DNA from: JADFXI01 sp963784135
GTDB lineage: Bacteria > Nitrospirota > Thermodesulfovibrionia > Thermodesulfovibrionales > Dissulfurispiraceae
DNA: 64,000 nucleotides
NCBI GenBank assembly: GCA_963784135.1
Contig: CAWAQG010000004.1
Span: forward strand, 496,001 to 560,000
Direction of reading: 5' to 3'
The notes below the pieces were generated by a model. The model was not told the origin of the DNA. It saw nothing but the letters and a program-made list of their open reading frames with translations, and searched no databases. The stretch's first letter is position 1, and each line of letters starts with the position of its first letter. A program made the translations under genes and the position numbers. Positions 8,934 through 17,318 of this stretch are shown piece by piece.

Positions 8934-9545
8934 CTATTTTTTGAGGAAGTTTAAAGAAGATGTCTTACGATCACAGGCAAGCTCATTTCGCTCATCACGG
9001 TAGAAATTGCATTGGGCCTCAAGTTCTTTCCTGAGTCTCGTCCTTGCGCGATGAAGTCTAATCTTCACTGCCTCCAAAGACACGCCGACTATATCGGCTA
9101 TTTCCGTATTCGTGAACCCTTCCAGTTCGCTCAAGACTATCACAGTCCGATAATTTTCAGGCAATGCCTCTACGATGCCGCGAATACACATGTTCATTTC
9201 CTTCCGGATCAGATGTGTATCGAGGGAGGGGGTGCTCTCTTCCGCCGCCGCAGCCTCATCCCCCGCAAAGGATTCGTCCTCAGCAAGGCCGCCAGCCGTG
9301 AGCGCCTCCGGGCCGGGCGAAGATTTTCTCAGATGGTCTATTGCCGCATTCGTTGCGACCCTGTAAATCCATGTAGACAGACGCGACTCACCCCTGAAAG
9401 TTTCAAGGGCCGCGTTTACCTTCAGGAAGACTTCCTGCGCCACGTCCTCGGCGTCATGCTCGCCGACAAGGCGCTTTAAATACCCGACAATTTTCGGACA
9501 AAACTTACGATAAATTTTCTCAAAATCCTCTGTTTTATCTTCCAT
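8934..9545 (-). CDS. ECF-subfamily RNA polymerase sigma factor
   Basis: 203 residues. Sigma region 2 (about 10-75: FCPKIVGYLKRLVGEHDAED, DVAQEVFLKV, LSTWIYRVATNAAIDHLR) and region 4 (about 125-180: LPENYRTVIVLSELEGFTN, VSLEAVKIRLHRARTRLRKEL) are both present. A C-terminal extension with spaced cysteines (CNFYRDERNELACDRK) could sense redox or metal. It is the first gene of a minus-strand operon with a cytochrome, an AhpD-like protein and a small unknown protein. No anti-sigma gene is adjacent, so the Cys tail may do the sensing; this is inference. Confidence 0.92.
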   Translation of the reverse strand: MEDKTEDFEKIYRKFCPKIVGYLKRLVGEHDAEDVAQEVFLKVNAALETFRGESRLSTWIYRVATNAAIDHLRKSSPGPEALTAGGLAEDESFAGDEAAAAEESTPSLDTHLIRKEMNMCIRGIVEALPENYRTVIVLSELEGFTNTEIADIVGVSLEAVKIRLHRARTRLRKELEAQCNFYRDERNELACDRKTSSLNFLKK

Positions 9546-9603
9546 GGAGCTTCACCTCTCCTTCATTTCCTGCTTGATTATACTATATATGCCGCCGGAT
9601 AAG

Positions 9604-9625
9604 CCGTCAGCCGTCAGCCGTCAGT
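9604..9625. repeat. Short tandem repeat (GCCGTCA x3)
   Basis: Three head-to-tail copies of a 7-base unit lie in the spacer upstream of the sigma gene. The rest of the spacer, 9546-9836, shows only a weak minus-strand reading frame with no recognised family. Confidence 0.7.
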
Positions 9626-9836
9626 CTATTCATATGGGAAGGTTAGAATAATTTGCCTCAAAAGTATCTGGTCCCTCACCGGCATTTTCTAATTCATAGT
9701 GGCACAATGACCGGGGATAGGTCCTTCCGTTCAGTTTGTTTGCAACGTCACTAATCGTTCTGAAATGCCTTTTGCTTTCGCGTGATGCAATTTGGAGTCT
9801 TTCCGCAATCAGGCAAGTGAAAAATGTTAATATATA

Positions 9837-10541
9837 ATGGTGCCCGGAATTAACAGTGAAACCCTTATTGCCGAGATTGAACTGCATCAACTTATAACAG
9901 CGGTGCGGACGGACACGCCGGAGAAGGCCCTGAAAGCTGCGGAGGCGTGTATTAACGGAGGGTTCCGCTTTGTGGAAATCACCTTTTCTGTCCCGGGGGC
10001 TGAAGGGGTAATAGAGGAACTCAGTCGAAGAAAAAATGCAGTTATCGGAGCAGGCACTGTCCTCAGCATCAGCGAAGCTAAACGCGCGCTGAAGGCTGGT
10101 GCGGCATACATCGTCAGCCCGAATGTTGATGAACGTGTGATCAAGTTTGCAAAGAAGGAGGGGGTTGTTTCAATTCCGGGAGCATGTACCCCCACCGAGA
10201 TTTACAGGGCGCATAAGGCTGGTGGAGATATCATCAAGCTGTTCCCCTTTGTGGAGATCGGCGGCCTGGATTTCCTTAAAGCGATAAGGGGGCCATTGCC
10301 CTTTATAAAATATATGCTCTGCGGGGGCGTCAACTTCGAAAATTTCGAGAAGTATCTCGAAGCGAGGGCCGCCGGCGTCCTTATCGGGTCCTCAGTACTC
10401 CGACGCGATCTCGTGGCAGCAGAGGACTGGGTTTCTATAGCCGGGCTTGCCGGGGAGTTTGTCCTGAGGAGGGACAAATGGCGGGAGAATTCCGGGAATA
10501 AATATACCAAGGAGGCTTCATTATGTTTCGTCCACAAATAA
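9837..10541 (+). CDS. eda: KDPG/KHG aldolase (2-keto-3-deoxy-6-phosphogluconate aldolase family)
   Basis: Class I aldolase that splits KDPG to pyruvate and glyceraldehyde 3-phosphate, or KHG to pyruvate and glyoxylate. Visible active-site elements are E47 in VEITF, the GAGTV loop (71-75), the PGACTPTEI segment (114-122) and the Schiff-base Lys134 in DIIKLFPF. At 234 residues it is slightly longer than usual because of a C-terminal tail. The next gene overlaps its end by 19 bp and has its own AAGGAGG site, so the two are coupled. Confidence 0.92.
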   Translation: MVPGINSETLIAEIELHQLITAVRTDTPEKALKAAEACINGGFRFVEITFSVPGAEGVIEELSRRKNAVIGAGTVLSISEAKRALKAGAAYIVSPNVDERVIKFAKKEGVVSIPGACTPTEIYRAHKAGGDIIKLFPFVEIGGLDFLKAIRGPLPFIKYMLCGGVNFENFEKYLEARAAGVLIGSSVLRRDLVAAEDWVSIAGLAGEFVLRRDKWRENSGNKYTKEASLCFVHK

Positions 10542-11473
10542 AGGTCCTGGACTGCACTATCCGCGATGGAGGTTTGATAAATAAGTGGCAGTTCAGTGAT
10601 GAGTTGGTAAGCAGGGTTTTCCAGACACTTTCCCGCGCCGGTGTCGACTATATGGAAATAGGTTATAAATCGTCCGAGAAATATTTCTGCCGTGCTGATC
10701 ACGGGGCCTGGAAATTCTGTACTGAAGAGGACATAAAGCGGGGCATAGGGGAGAAGAACGGCAGTATGAAGCTCTCCGCGATGGCCGACATCGGCAGGAT
10801 AGACGCCGGAGACATTCTACCCAAGAGCGAGAGTGTGCTCGACATGATCAGAGTGGCCTGCTACGCTCACGAGTCGGACAAGGGAGTCAGTCTCGCCCAT
10901 CATTGCCAGGACAAGGGCTATGAAGTTACGATTAACCTTATGGCGGTCTCAAAGGTGATCGATAGAGACCTGGACGAAGCCCTCAGCGACTTCGCAAAGA
11001 GCAGCGTGCCGGTTATCTATCTTGTAGACAGTTTCGGCGCCATGTATTCAGAGCAGATCCATTTTTTCGCCAAGAAATACTTTGAAGCCATGCCGGGGAA
11101 GGAACTCGGCATCCATACACACAATAATCAGCAGCTCGCCTTTGCCAATACCATAGAGGCCATCATTGCTGGAATCAACCGAATCGATGCCACAATCTAC
11201 GGTATGGGAAGGGGCGCCGGCAACTGTCCACTCGAACTCCTCCTCAGTTTCCTCAAGAACCCCAAGTTCGACATCGGGCCTGTCTTCGAGATTATCCAGG
11301 AATTCTTCATACCGATGAAGGCCGAGGTTGAATGGGGATACCACATACCCTATATGATTACCGGCATACTTAACGAGCATCCGAGAACGGGGATGAAGGC
11401 CATGGCAGCGAAGGAATTGCCCAATCTAAGGCAGCTTTATGAAGACTTGAGGGATGGCACGCCACTCGATTAG
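10523..11473 (+). CDS. HMGL/DmpG-like pyruvate-carboxyltransferase-family aldolase
   Basis: 316 residues forming a TIM barrel of the HMG-CoA lyase / 4-hydroxy-2-oxovalerate aldolase superfamily. The N-terminal DCTIRDGG (10-17) and H198-T-H200-NN provide the divalent metal and catalytic residues. GMGRGAGNCPLELLL near residue 231 is a conserved loop. The exact substrate cannot be told from sequence. Coupling with a KDPG-type aldolase suggests handling of a 2-keto acid sugar derivative. This pairing is an inference from the 19-bp overlap. Confidence 0.85.
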   Translation: MFRPQIKVLDCTIRDGGLINKWQFSDELVSRVFQTLSRAGVDYMEIGYKSSEKYFCRADHGAWKFCTEEDIKRGIGEKNGSMKLSAMADIGRIDAGDILPKSESVLDMIRVACYAHESDKGVSLAHHCQDKGYEVTINLMAVSKVIDRDLDEALSDFAKSSVPVIYLVDSFGAMYSEQIHFFAKKYFEAMPGKELGIHTHNNQQLAFANTIEAIIAGINRIDATIYGMGRGAGNCPLELLLSFLKNPKFDIGPVFEIIQEFFIPMKAEVEWGYHIPYMITGILNEHPRTGMKAMAAKELPNLRQLYEDLRDGTPLD

Positions 11474-13055
11474 CGCCCGGGAACATAGATATTTAAAGCT
11501 AATGACTAAATATGTCCTGTCACTATTAATTATAGCGCTTTCCCTGTCTTTTTTCAGACTCGGATTTGTTAAACTCTTTGACGTCGATGAGGCAGTCTTC
11601 TCAGCCGCTACTAAAGAAATGGTACAGAGCGGAAACTTTATCACCCCGACCTACAACGGAGAAAACCGCTATGATAAGCCCATTCTTTTTTACTGGCTTA
11701 TGGCGGCATCTTACGAGGCTTTCGGGACCAACAACTTTGCTGCGCGCTTCCCTTCCGCTCTTGCCGCCGTATGTCTCGCGTTGGCGCTGTTTCTATTTGT
11801 AAGGCAGTCACATGGGGAGAAGCGGGCGTTTTATGCGTCCCTCTCATTCGTGCTGTCGATCTACTTCCTTATTTATTCGCGTTCTGCCGTGACTGATATG
11901 TCATTGACTCTGTTTATCAGCGTCTCCCTGTTTTCATTCTATCTGTCCATGGCATACCGGAGCGTTGCTCCGGTGAAAGCGTCCAGGTATCTCTGCGGGT
12001 TCTACGCCTTTTCAGCGCTCGCCTTTCTTACCAAGGGATTAATAGGGATCGTCTTCCCTTTCAGCATAGCCCTTATTTATCTTTATGCCGTTGAAGGAAA
12101 GCGCGGTCTCAGAAATATAATCAGCGTGAAAGGCATCGTTATCTTCCTCATTCTTTCGGTACCCTGGTATGCCGCTCAGATCTCCATCAACGGGCAGGAA
12201 TTTATCGATCAATTTTTCATAAAACACCACTTCAAACGGTTCGCCGGGGTCATATCGGGACACAGCGGGCCGGTCTACTATTACATACCTGTTTTGCTGC
12301 TCGGACTTTTCCCCTGGGTGGCGTTCCTTCCATCCGGAATCCGGGCCGTTTTCCGAGAGAAAGACAGGCTCAATCTTTTTGCTTTTATATGGGCGGCGTT
12401 TGTTGTTGTCTTTTTTTCATTATCCGTAACGAAACTGCCGAATTATATTCTGCCCGCCGTTCCTGCTGCAGTGATACTAATTGCCTCCGGGATGAATGAA
12501 GGGGAAAAGGCCCGGGGCCGTTTTGCATATTTATTTATGGCGCTCCTGGCAGCAGCGCTGGGTTGCGGCCTGGTGCTTTCAAGGCCATACCTGATCAGAT
12601 ACGGAATCCCGGAAGACGGAGGGACTATTATCGCAGGCGCGGTCATGGCTGCTCTCATACTGGCGGATTTATACGCGGTCATCAGCAATAAAAGGCTGTA
12701 TCCTGTCCTGTTCTGCCTTACGGGACTCCTCCTATCAGTAATGTTAGTGAAAGCACTGCCGGATGCAGGCGAGTATCTCCAGGGAACATTATACAGGTAT
12801 AGTTTATATGCAAAAGAAAAACTTCCTCCTGATGAGCGCATTATTACATACGGCTTAAACAAACCGAGTGTTGTTTTTTATTCGGGGCATAAGATTATTC
12901 ATGCCGGCAGCGAAGACGAGCTGAAAGCGCTCATGGATACAACCCGGCATCATGCGCTTGTTATTGCAAAGACAAAGGACAGCAGGAAAATAGAAGCCCT
13001 CGGGTTCAACGTGTTGGAGATGGATTCCAGATATGCACTTTTTGAGAAAAAATAA
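11454..13055 (+). CDS. GT39-family (ArnT/PMT-like) membrane glycosyltransferase
   Basis: 533 residues with about a dozen hydrophobic helices. The first periplasmic loop holds the acidic motif FDVDEAVFSAATKEMV, typical of polyprenyl-phosphate sugar transferases such as ArnT, and NRYDKPILFYWL follows as in that family. Such enzymes move a sugar from a lipid carrier to lipid A or protein. The true start may be ATG 11502 (MTKYVLSLLIIAL); the first ATG overlaps the previous gene by 20 bp. The PAP2 gene that follows overlaps by 23 bp and could recycle the lipid carrier. Confidence 0.87.
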   Translation: MARHSISAREHRYLKLMTKYVLSLLIIALSLSFFRLGFVKLFDVDEAVFSAATKEMVQSGNFITPTYNGENRYDKPILFYWLMAASYEAFGTNNFAARFPSALAAVCLALALFLFVRQSHGEKRAFYASLSFVLSIYFLIYSRSAVTDMSLTLFISVSLFSFYLSMAYRSVAPVKASRYLCGFYAFSALAFLTKGLIGIVFPFSIALIYLYAVEGKRGLRNIISVKGIVIFLILSVPWYAAQISINGQEFIDQFFIKHHFKRFAGVISGHSGPVYYYIPVLLLGLFPWVAFLPSGIRAVFREKDRLNLFAFIWAAFVVVFFSLSVTKLPNYILPAVPAAVILIASGMNEGEKARGRFAYLFMALLAAALGCGLVLSRPYLIRYGIPEDGGTIIAGAVMAALILADLYAVISNKRLYPVLFCLTGLLLSVMLVKALPDAGEYLQGTLYRYSLYAKEKLPPDERIITYGLNKPSVVFYSGHKIIHAGSEDELKALMDTTRHHALVIAKTKDSRKIEALGFNVLEMDSRYALFEKK

Positions 13056-13653
13056 AGAATTATTGGCGGCGGGACTTCTTTTCATCTTGTTGCTTGCCTT
13101 CCAGGACAGGGCGATCATGGTATGGCTGAAGTACCTTGATCAGGGCCGGTCTTCTTCATACATGCTGTTCAGGAAACTTGACCCTTTTATAAATTTTATA
13201 GGCCATGGCACAACACTGCTCGTTGCAGCCTGCCTCCTTTTTGTCATAGGTAAAAAGTTCAGCGCGGGATTGAGCTATACAGGCAAAGCTTTGCTGGTGA
13301 GTTTTTTTGCTGCGGGAATTTCTGTCCAGCTGCTCAAGCACTTGTTCGGACGGGCACGGCCCCGCATTACTGAAGGCCTTATGATAATCGGTCCTTCCCT
13401 TAAAGGAGGATATGATTCCTTCCCGTCCGGGCATTCGGCTGTCGTCTTCTGTTTTGCCTTTACTCTGGCGCAGCAATTCCCGCGGTACAGGATTACGTTT
13501 TATTGTATTGCTGCTATAATAAGCGTGATGAGGGTCGTAGACCTTTCTCATTTCCCTTCCGATGTTGCCGCAGGAGCGCTCGTCGGCGTGATTGTGGGAA
13601 AGGTACTGTCTGAAAAGTTATTTAACCATGAAAGGCCGGTGCCTCAGAGATGA
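13033..13653 (+). CDS. PAP2-superfamily membrane phosphatase
   Basis: 206 residues, about six membrane helices. All three motifs of the acid phosphatase/vanadium haloperoxidase superfamily are visible: K102-LFGRA-R109-P110, P131-SGH134, and R167-VVDLS-H173-FPS-D177. Members dephosphorylate phosphatidic acid, undecaprenyl-pyrophosphate or lipid A. The overlap with the GT39 gene upstream and the 4-bp overlap with the DUF202 gene downstream indicate an operon for lipid-linked sugar metabolism. Substrate is unproven. Confidence 0.9.
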   Translation: MHFLRKNKELLAAGLLFILLLAFQDRAIMVWLKYLDQGRSSSYMLFRKLDPFINFIGHGTTLLVAACLLFVIGKKFSAGLSYTGKALLVSFFAAGISVQLLKHLFGRARPRITEGLMIIGPSLKGGYDSFPSGHSAVVFCFAFTLAQQFPRYRITFYCIAAIISVMRVVDLSHFPSDVAAGALVGVIVGKVLSEKLFNHERPVPQR

Positions 13654-14042
13654 ACGAAGAGGACAAACAGACATCCAGGGTACGTAATCGCCGCGTGCAT
13701 ATGGCGAATGAGAGGACCTTCCTGGCCTGGATAAGGACCAGTATAGGGATAATGGCGTTCGGTTTTGTTGTGGAGAAATTCGCCCTGTTTTTAAGGCAAT
13801 TATACTTTTTACTCGGAAAACAGATGGTCCCCTCGCCACCTGGAATTTCTTCAATATTCGGCATGGTGCTTGTCGGATTCGGGGCATTAATGGGGGTGCT
13901 CTCCTTTGTGAGATACAGAAAGGTGGAGAAGCAGATCGATGCAGATACTTACCAACCTTCTTTGCTGCTTGACGTTATGCTCACACTTTCGCTTCTTGCC
14001 ATTGCAGTCTTTCTTATCATCTATATAATCCACAGTATTTAG
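13650..14042 (+). CDS. DUF202 (YidH-like) membrane protein
   Basis: 130 residues with three membrane helices. ANERTFLAWIRTSIGIMAFG is the hallmark of the DUF202 family. Function is unknown. The ATG overlaps the stop of the PAP2 gene (ATGA), so it is translated from the same message. It is the last gene before the repeat at 14048. Confidence 0.9.
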   Translation: MNEEDKQTSRVRNRRVHMANERTFLAWIRTSIGIMAFGFVVEKFALFLRQLYFLLGKQMVPSPPGISSIFGMVLVGFGALMGVLSFVRYRKVEKQIDADTYQPSLLLDVMLTLSLLAIAVFLIIYIIHSI

Positions 14043-14047
14043 ATATA

Positions 14048-14243
14048 ATGGCTATGCATTTGACACCAACAGCCGTCATACCCGCGAATACGGGGTCCCC
14101 GAAAAGTCGCAGACTTTTGGGGGTGTGGAAGGCGGGTATCCATTAGCCTTTGGAAAAAATGGATTCCCGTTTCCACCAACAGTAGGTGCTCTTAAGCACG
14201 GGAATGACAAAATACACTTATCATTTGGCAAATGAATAGCCAT
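14048..14243. repeat. Intergenic hairpin repeat, expanded relative of the 1178-1320 element
   Basis: The ends ATGGCTATGCATTTG and CAAATGAATAGCCAT are inverted repeats with one mismatch. The body is the reverse complement of the 1178-1320 element, but both internal hairpins have enlarged loops. One loop carries CCCCGAAAAGTC-GCA-GACTTTTGGGG; the other carries TTCCACCAACAGTAGGTGCT. The element fills the spacer between DUF202 and the thioredoxin-like gene. Confidence 0.85.
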
Positions 14244-14282
14244 GTTAGATATAATAATAGGTATTGAAATGGAGGTTGTGTT

Positions 14283-14732
14283 ATGGCTAAAAGAGGTTTG
14301 GTATTCATTGTTTTCTTTTGTGTACTATTAGCGGCGCTGCCGGCTATGGCTGAAATACATTGGTATCAGTTGGACGAAGGCCTGAAAAAGGCTGCGAGTG
14401 AGCATAAGCCTGTTATAATTGACTTTTTTTACGGCAAAGGATGCCCTCGCTGCGAGTTTCTACAGAAGCAGGTATATGATAATCCTGCTATAGCGAAGAA
14501 AATATCTGATGATTTCATCCCTGTGCGCGTTGACCTGACCAAAAAGCTTTCGGATGAGGAAACTGCCCTCGGCAACCAGTATGATTTCAAGAACGACTGT
14601 CTCCTGCTCTTTCTTGATCATGATGGCAAAATTATTAAAGGTCCGGAGGGGAAAAGGCTTTGTTTTGCTGATTCGATAGAACCTGAACAGTTTATGCAAT
14701 ACCTTGATATGGTCAGGGAAAGATATAAATAG
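14283..14732 (+). CDS. Periplasmic thioredoxin-like protein (thioredoxin_7/DsbD-gamma-like)
   Basis: 149 residues with a signal peptide (1-23, cleavage after AMA). The active site C54-PR-C57 lies in FFYGKGCPRCEFL, the thioredoxin fold of DsbD C-terminal/DUF255-like proteins. It probably reduces disulfides in cytochromes or periplasmic proteins. A GGAGG ribosome site sits just before the ATG. It appears to be a single-gene unit after a repeat. Confidence 0.87.
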   Translation: MAKRGLVFIVFFCVLLAALPAMAEIHWYQLDEGLKKAASEHKPVIIDFFYGKGCPRCEFLQKQVYDNPAIAKKISDDFIPVRVDLTKKLSDEETALGNQYDFKNDCLLLFLDHDGKIIKGPEGKRLCFADSIEPEQFMQYLDMVRERYK

Positions 14733-14782
14733 GATTCTGGCATCTAACTTGCTTATTTATATGCAGCAGGGAGGTGCCAGAT

Positions 14783-14977
14783 ATGAGCCGGCATATGTTG
14801 AAAGAGATTGTTTCCATCCTGAGAGAATCGCCGATTTACAAATCGCTTTCACCCGAAGATAAGCGCACTATAATAAAAGGGCTGACTGACAGCTACTCAT
14901 TTCTGCAGGATGATAAGGATGAAGACATAGTAGGCTATGAATCAAGCTGGGCTGTAATTATTCAAAACCGCAGTTGA
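14783..14977 (+). CDS. Small conserved protein of unknown function
   Basis: 64 residues from ATG 14783, chosen over GTG 14774 because GGGAGG lies 7-8 bases upstream of the ATG. It is soluble and acidic toward the C-terminus, with no recognised domain (core: LKEIVSILRESPIYKSLSPEDKRTIIKGL). It precedes the phosphofructokinase gene by 150 bp. Confidence 0.6.
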   Translation: MSRHMLKEIVSILRESPIYKSLSPEDKRTIIKGLTDSYSFLQDDKDEDIVGYESSWAVIIQNRS

Positions 14978-15130
14978 GATGTCGCGTTAGAAGATCGCAT
15001 CCGTTCTATTTTTCCCTTAATAAGAAATGTTTTCCCCATTTAAGGAAATATTTTCCCTGCTCATTCTGTTGACTCGCTTATGGTATAATTGCAAACTGTA
15101 TTTTGAATTACGCAAAAGGGGGAAGGGCTT

Positions 15131-16225
15131 ATGGAAAAGGGCATGAGGATTGCCATAAATACCGGTGGGGGGGATGCACCCGGACTCAATGCGGTCATCA
15201 AGGCTGTTGTGATGGGAGCTGACAGCAGAAATTGGGAGGTTTACGGCATAAAGAACGGATATGCAGGCCTGCTCAACACTGACGAGATAGTGCGCCTGAC
15301 TCCGGCCATGGTGCATGACATCTGCAGCTTGGGTGGCACTATTCTCGGGACTACCAATAAGGGGAACCCCTTCAAAATGCCTATTACCAACCTGGCGGGC
15401 GAGACTGAAATACGTGATGTATCGGATAAAGTGATGGATAATTTCAAACGCCTTCGTTTCGATTGCCTTATCGCGGTAGGCGGGGACGGCAGCCTTGAGA
15501 TCGCGTACAATTTTTTCAAGAAAGGGATGCCGGTTGTGGGGGTTCCCAAAACCATAGATAACGACATTCGTTCGACTGTTATCACGTTTGGTTTCGATAC
15601 CGCAGTGAACATAGCTACCGAGGCCATTGACCGCCTTCACTCTACCGCCAAGTCGCATGACCGCGTAATGGTTGTGGAGGTGATGGGGCGCCACGCCGGC
15701 TGGATCGCCCTCCACAGCGGCGTTTCAGGCTCTGCCAATGTTGTCCTCATACCTGAGATCCCTTTTGATATCGAAAAAATATGCGACCATATCAGTGAAC
15801 TTGAGCTGCACGGTCATCACTATGCCATAGTCGTAGTTGCAGAAGGCGCAGCGCCTCTCGGCGGCCGGGCGCTTGACAGGGGAAATGGCGAGGTTGGCCG
15901 GCAGGATGTGCTGCTTGGCGGCGTCGGAGAATATGTGGCAAAGGAAATTGCGAGAAGGACCGGCAAAGACACGCGCTCTCTTGTGCTCGGTCACCTTCAG
16001 CGCGGAGGTTCACCAACCACCTTTGATCGTCTGATGGGCCTCCGGTTCGGCGCTGCGGCAGTCCGCGTGGCGGAGGAAAAGAAATTTGGAACTATGGTTG
16101 CTCTCAATCCTCCCATGGTAACGGCAATCCCGCTCAGTGATGTCATAGGGCATATCAAAAAGGTGCCTACCGATATCGACACTATAAAAACAGCCCGTGA
16201 GATAGGCATATCCTTCGGGGACTGA
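15131..16225 (+). CDS. pfkA: 6-phosphofructokinase, mixed-substrate (group III) type
   Basis: Phosphorylates fructose 6-phosphate in glycolysis. At 364 residues it has the N-terminal GGGDAPGLN loop, GGDGS (117-121) and PKTIDND (139-145). The Gly in GGDGS is typical of ATP-using enzymes, whereas the Lys in PKTIDND is shared with PPi-dependent enzymes; this combination defines the mixed group III clade. A GRHAGWIAL segment binds the sugar. AAGGGGG precedes the ATG. It is the last clear host gene before the tRNA-Ser 5' fragment at 16326. Confidence 0.93.
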   Translation: MEKGMRIAINTGGGDAPGLNAVIKAVVMGADSRNWEVYGIKNGYAGLLNTDEIVRLTPAMVHDICSLGGTILGTTNKGNPFKMPITNLAGETEIRDVSDKVMDNFKRLRFDCLIAVGGDGSLEIAYNFFKKGMPVVGVPKTIDNDIRSTVITFGFDTAVNIATEAIDRLHSTAKSHDRVMVVEVMGRHAGWIALHSGVSGSANVVLIPEIPFDIEKICDHISELELHGHHYAIVVVAEGAAPLGGRALDRGNGEVGRQDVLLGGVGEYVAKEIARRTGKDTRSLVLGHLQRGGSPTTFDRLMGLRFGAAAVRVAEEKKFGTMVALNPPMVTAIPLSDVIGHIKKVPTDIDTIKTAREIGISFGD

Positions 16226-16325
16226 AAGATATCTTAAGAAAACCCATCCTGACTGGAACATCGAGCTGATGAGAAAATAAGCGGTAGATGTTTTGATAAC
16301 TGATTGATTAAAATATCAAACTAAT

Positions 16326-16351
16326 GGAGAGGTGCCGGAGCGGTTGCCCGG
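16326..16351 (+). other. 5' fragment of tRNA-Ser: left boundary (attL-like) of the islands
   Basis: The first 21 bases match the intact tRNA-Ser(CGA) at 54175, and 23 of 26 match overall, covering the acceptor strand and D-arm. Sequence then diverges to AAGCTGCTTATTGACAAG, with no anticodon or 3' half. The preceding GATTGATTAAA also resembles the region before the intact tRNA. It is best read as the host-side remnant after integration into the tRNA gene. Confidence 0.82.
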
Positions 16352-16475
16352 TAAGCTGCTTATTGACAAGCGCTTGAGATACCACGTAAACCCGCGCCAG
16401 TCCTCGATTTAAGCGCACATTTTTATCCTTGCATGAATTACCAAAAAGCCGATGTTTTGCGTTATTTTGCGATAC

Positions 16476-16500
16476 TTTTCCTACGATTTTCCTACGTTTA
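16476..16500. promoter_or_regulatory. Tandem 11-bp repeats near island left end (possible integrase arm sites)
   Basis: Two copies of TTTTCCTACGA/T lie head to tail about 130 bp inside the left boundary. The same TTCCTACGTT motif is repeated at 27061-27085 inside the second left end and at 54107-54127 between the integrase gene and the intact tRNA. Such paired direct repeats near att cores are typical of arm-type integrase sites; this role is inferred. Confidence 0.5.
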
Positions 16501-16678
16501 CCTTTCCACCACTGATGGCAACCTGGGGATTCGGCGAAAAGTCCGGATATTCTCCAGAACCATAGCGGAGGGCGTAAACCACTGTATTCCGGTTTTGGAG
16601 ACCGCGATCATTCTTTCATTACTCCGCGGCTTGCAAGCGTGTTATAATTGTTATGAGTTTGAGAGGCATGGTGGTGAC

Positions 16679-16981
16679 ATGGAAAAACTATCGACTGATG
16701 AAATAATTTCTTATTTAAAACAAAACAAGGACTTGCTGAATGAAAGATTCGGAGTGACCCGTATAGGAATTTTCGGGAGCTTTGCACGTGGTGAGCAATT
16801 AGTCACCAGCGATATCGACATGGTTGTAGAAATGGAAAAAGCCAGGAAAAACATTCACAGTTTTCTCAAGCTTAAAAGGTTTTTAGAACAAGAGATGTCG
16901 AGAGAGATAGACTTGGGGTTTGAGCATTCTATAAAACCGGCAATAAAAGAAAAAGTTATAAAACAGATTATTTATGCCTGA
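16679..16981 (+). CDS. MNT-domain nucleotidyltransferase antitoxin (copy 1)
   Basis: 100 residues from ATG 16679. GSFARGE (33-39) and SDIDMVV with D45 and D47 are the minimal nucleotidyltransferase motif of MntA-type antitoxins, which AMPylate and silence HEPN toxins. A TATAAT sits about 35 bp upstream. The stop overlaps the next gene by 8 bp. The open frame extends back to 16433, but that part overlaps island-end repeats and is not coding. A nearly identical copy lies at 27261. Confidence 0.85.
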   Translation: MEKLSTDEIISYLKQNKDLLNERFGVTRIGIFGSFARGEQLVTSDIDMVVEMEKARKNIHSFLKLKRFLEQEMSREIDLGFEHSIKPAIKEKVIKQIIYA

Positions 16982-17318
16982 AAGGGATATTCAGCTATAT
17001 CTTGCGGACATTTTGGATTCATGCAATGCGGTCACAGAGTACGTTGCCGGTAAGACTTTTGAGGAGTTCTGTAACGAGAGAAAAACATATTCTGCGGTTA
17101 TCAGGGAGTTTGAGATTATCGGCGAGGCTGTCGGGAAGCTTCCTGACGATTTAAAACAAAGACGCTCTGATGTAGAATGGCAAGACATAAAGGATTTTAG
17201 AAATCTTCTGATTCATGAATATTTCGGAGTTGATCTTGAGATAGTGTGGAAGGTCATTCAGGAGGATCTCCCGGGCTTAATGGATGCGGTGGGGGAATTT
17301 AAAAGAGAAATGCAGTAG
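16974..17318 (+). CDS. HEPN-domain ribonuclease toxin, HepT/DUF86 type (copy 1)
   Basis: 114 residues. The HEPN active site R76-NLLI-H81-E-Y83 (Rx4HxY) is visible near the C-terminus; HepT toxins of this type are RNases neutralised by the MNT partner upstream. The last residues (FKREMQ) differ from copy 2 at 27556. They match the end of the ParD-like gene at 30640-30667, so the 3' end was replaced by recombination. Confidence 0.86.
   Translation: MPERDIQLYLADILDSCNAVTEYVAGKTFEEFCNERKTYSAVIREFEIIGEAVGKLPDDLKQRRSDVEWQDIKDFRNLLIHEYFGVDLEIVWKVIQEDLPGLMDAVGEFKREMQ

Noticed and set aside
9630..9890. 86-codon minus-strand ORF upstream of the aldolase
   Set aside because: No recognisable domain, no ribosome site, and it overlaps the aldolase start; at best a gene relic.
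15068..15090. Sigma70 promoter TTGACT...TATAAT before pfkA
   Set aside because: The spacing is only 9 bp, far from the usual 17; only the -10-like box is credible.
16326..16410. Functional second and third tRNA-Ser genes
   Set aside because: Only the 5' 26 nt exist at 16326 and 26911; no anticodon arm, T-arm or 3' acceptor strand follows.
16433..16678. Upstream extension of the MNT gene as coding sequence
   Set aside because: It runs through tRNA-linked island-end repeats; ATG 16679 gives the full family domain.
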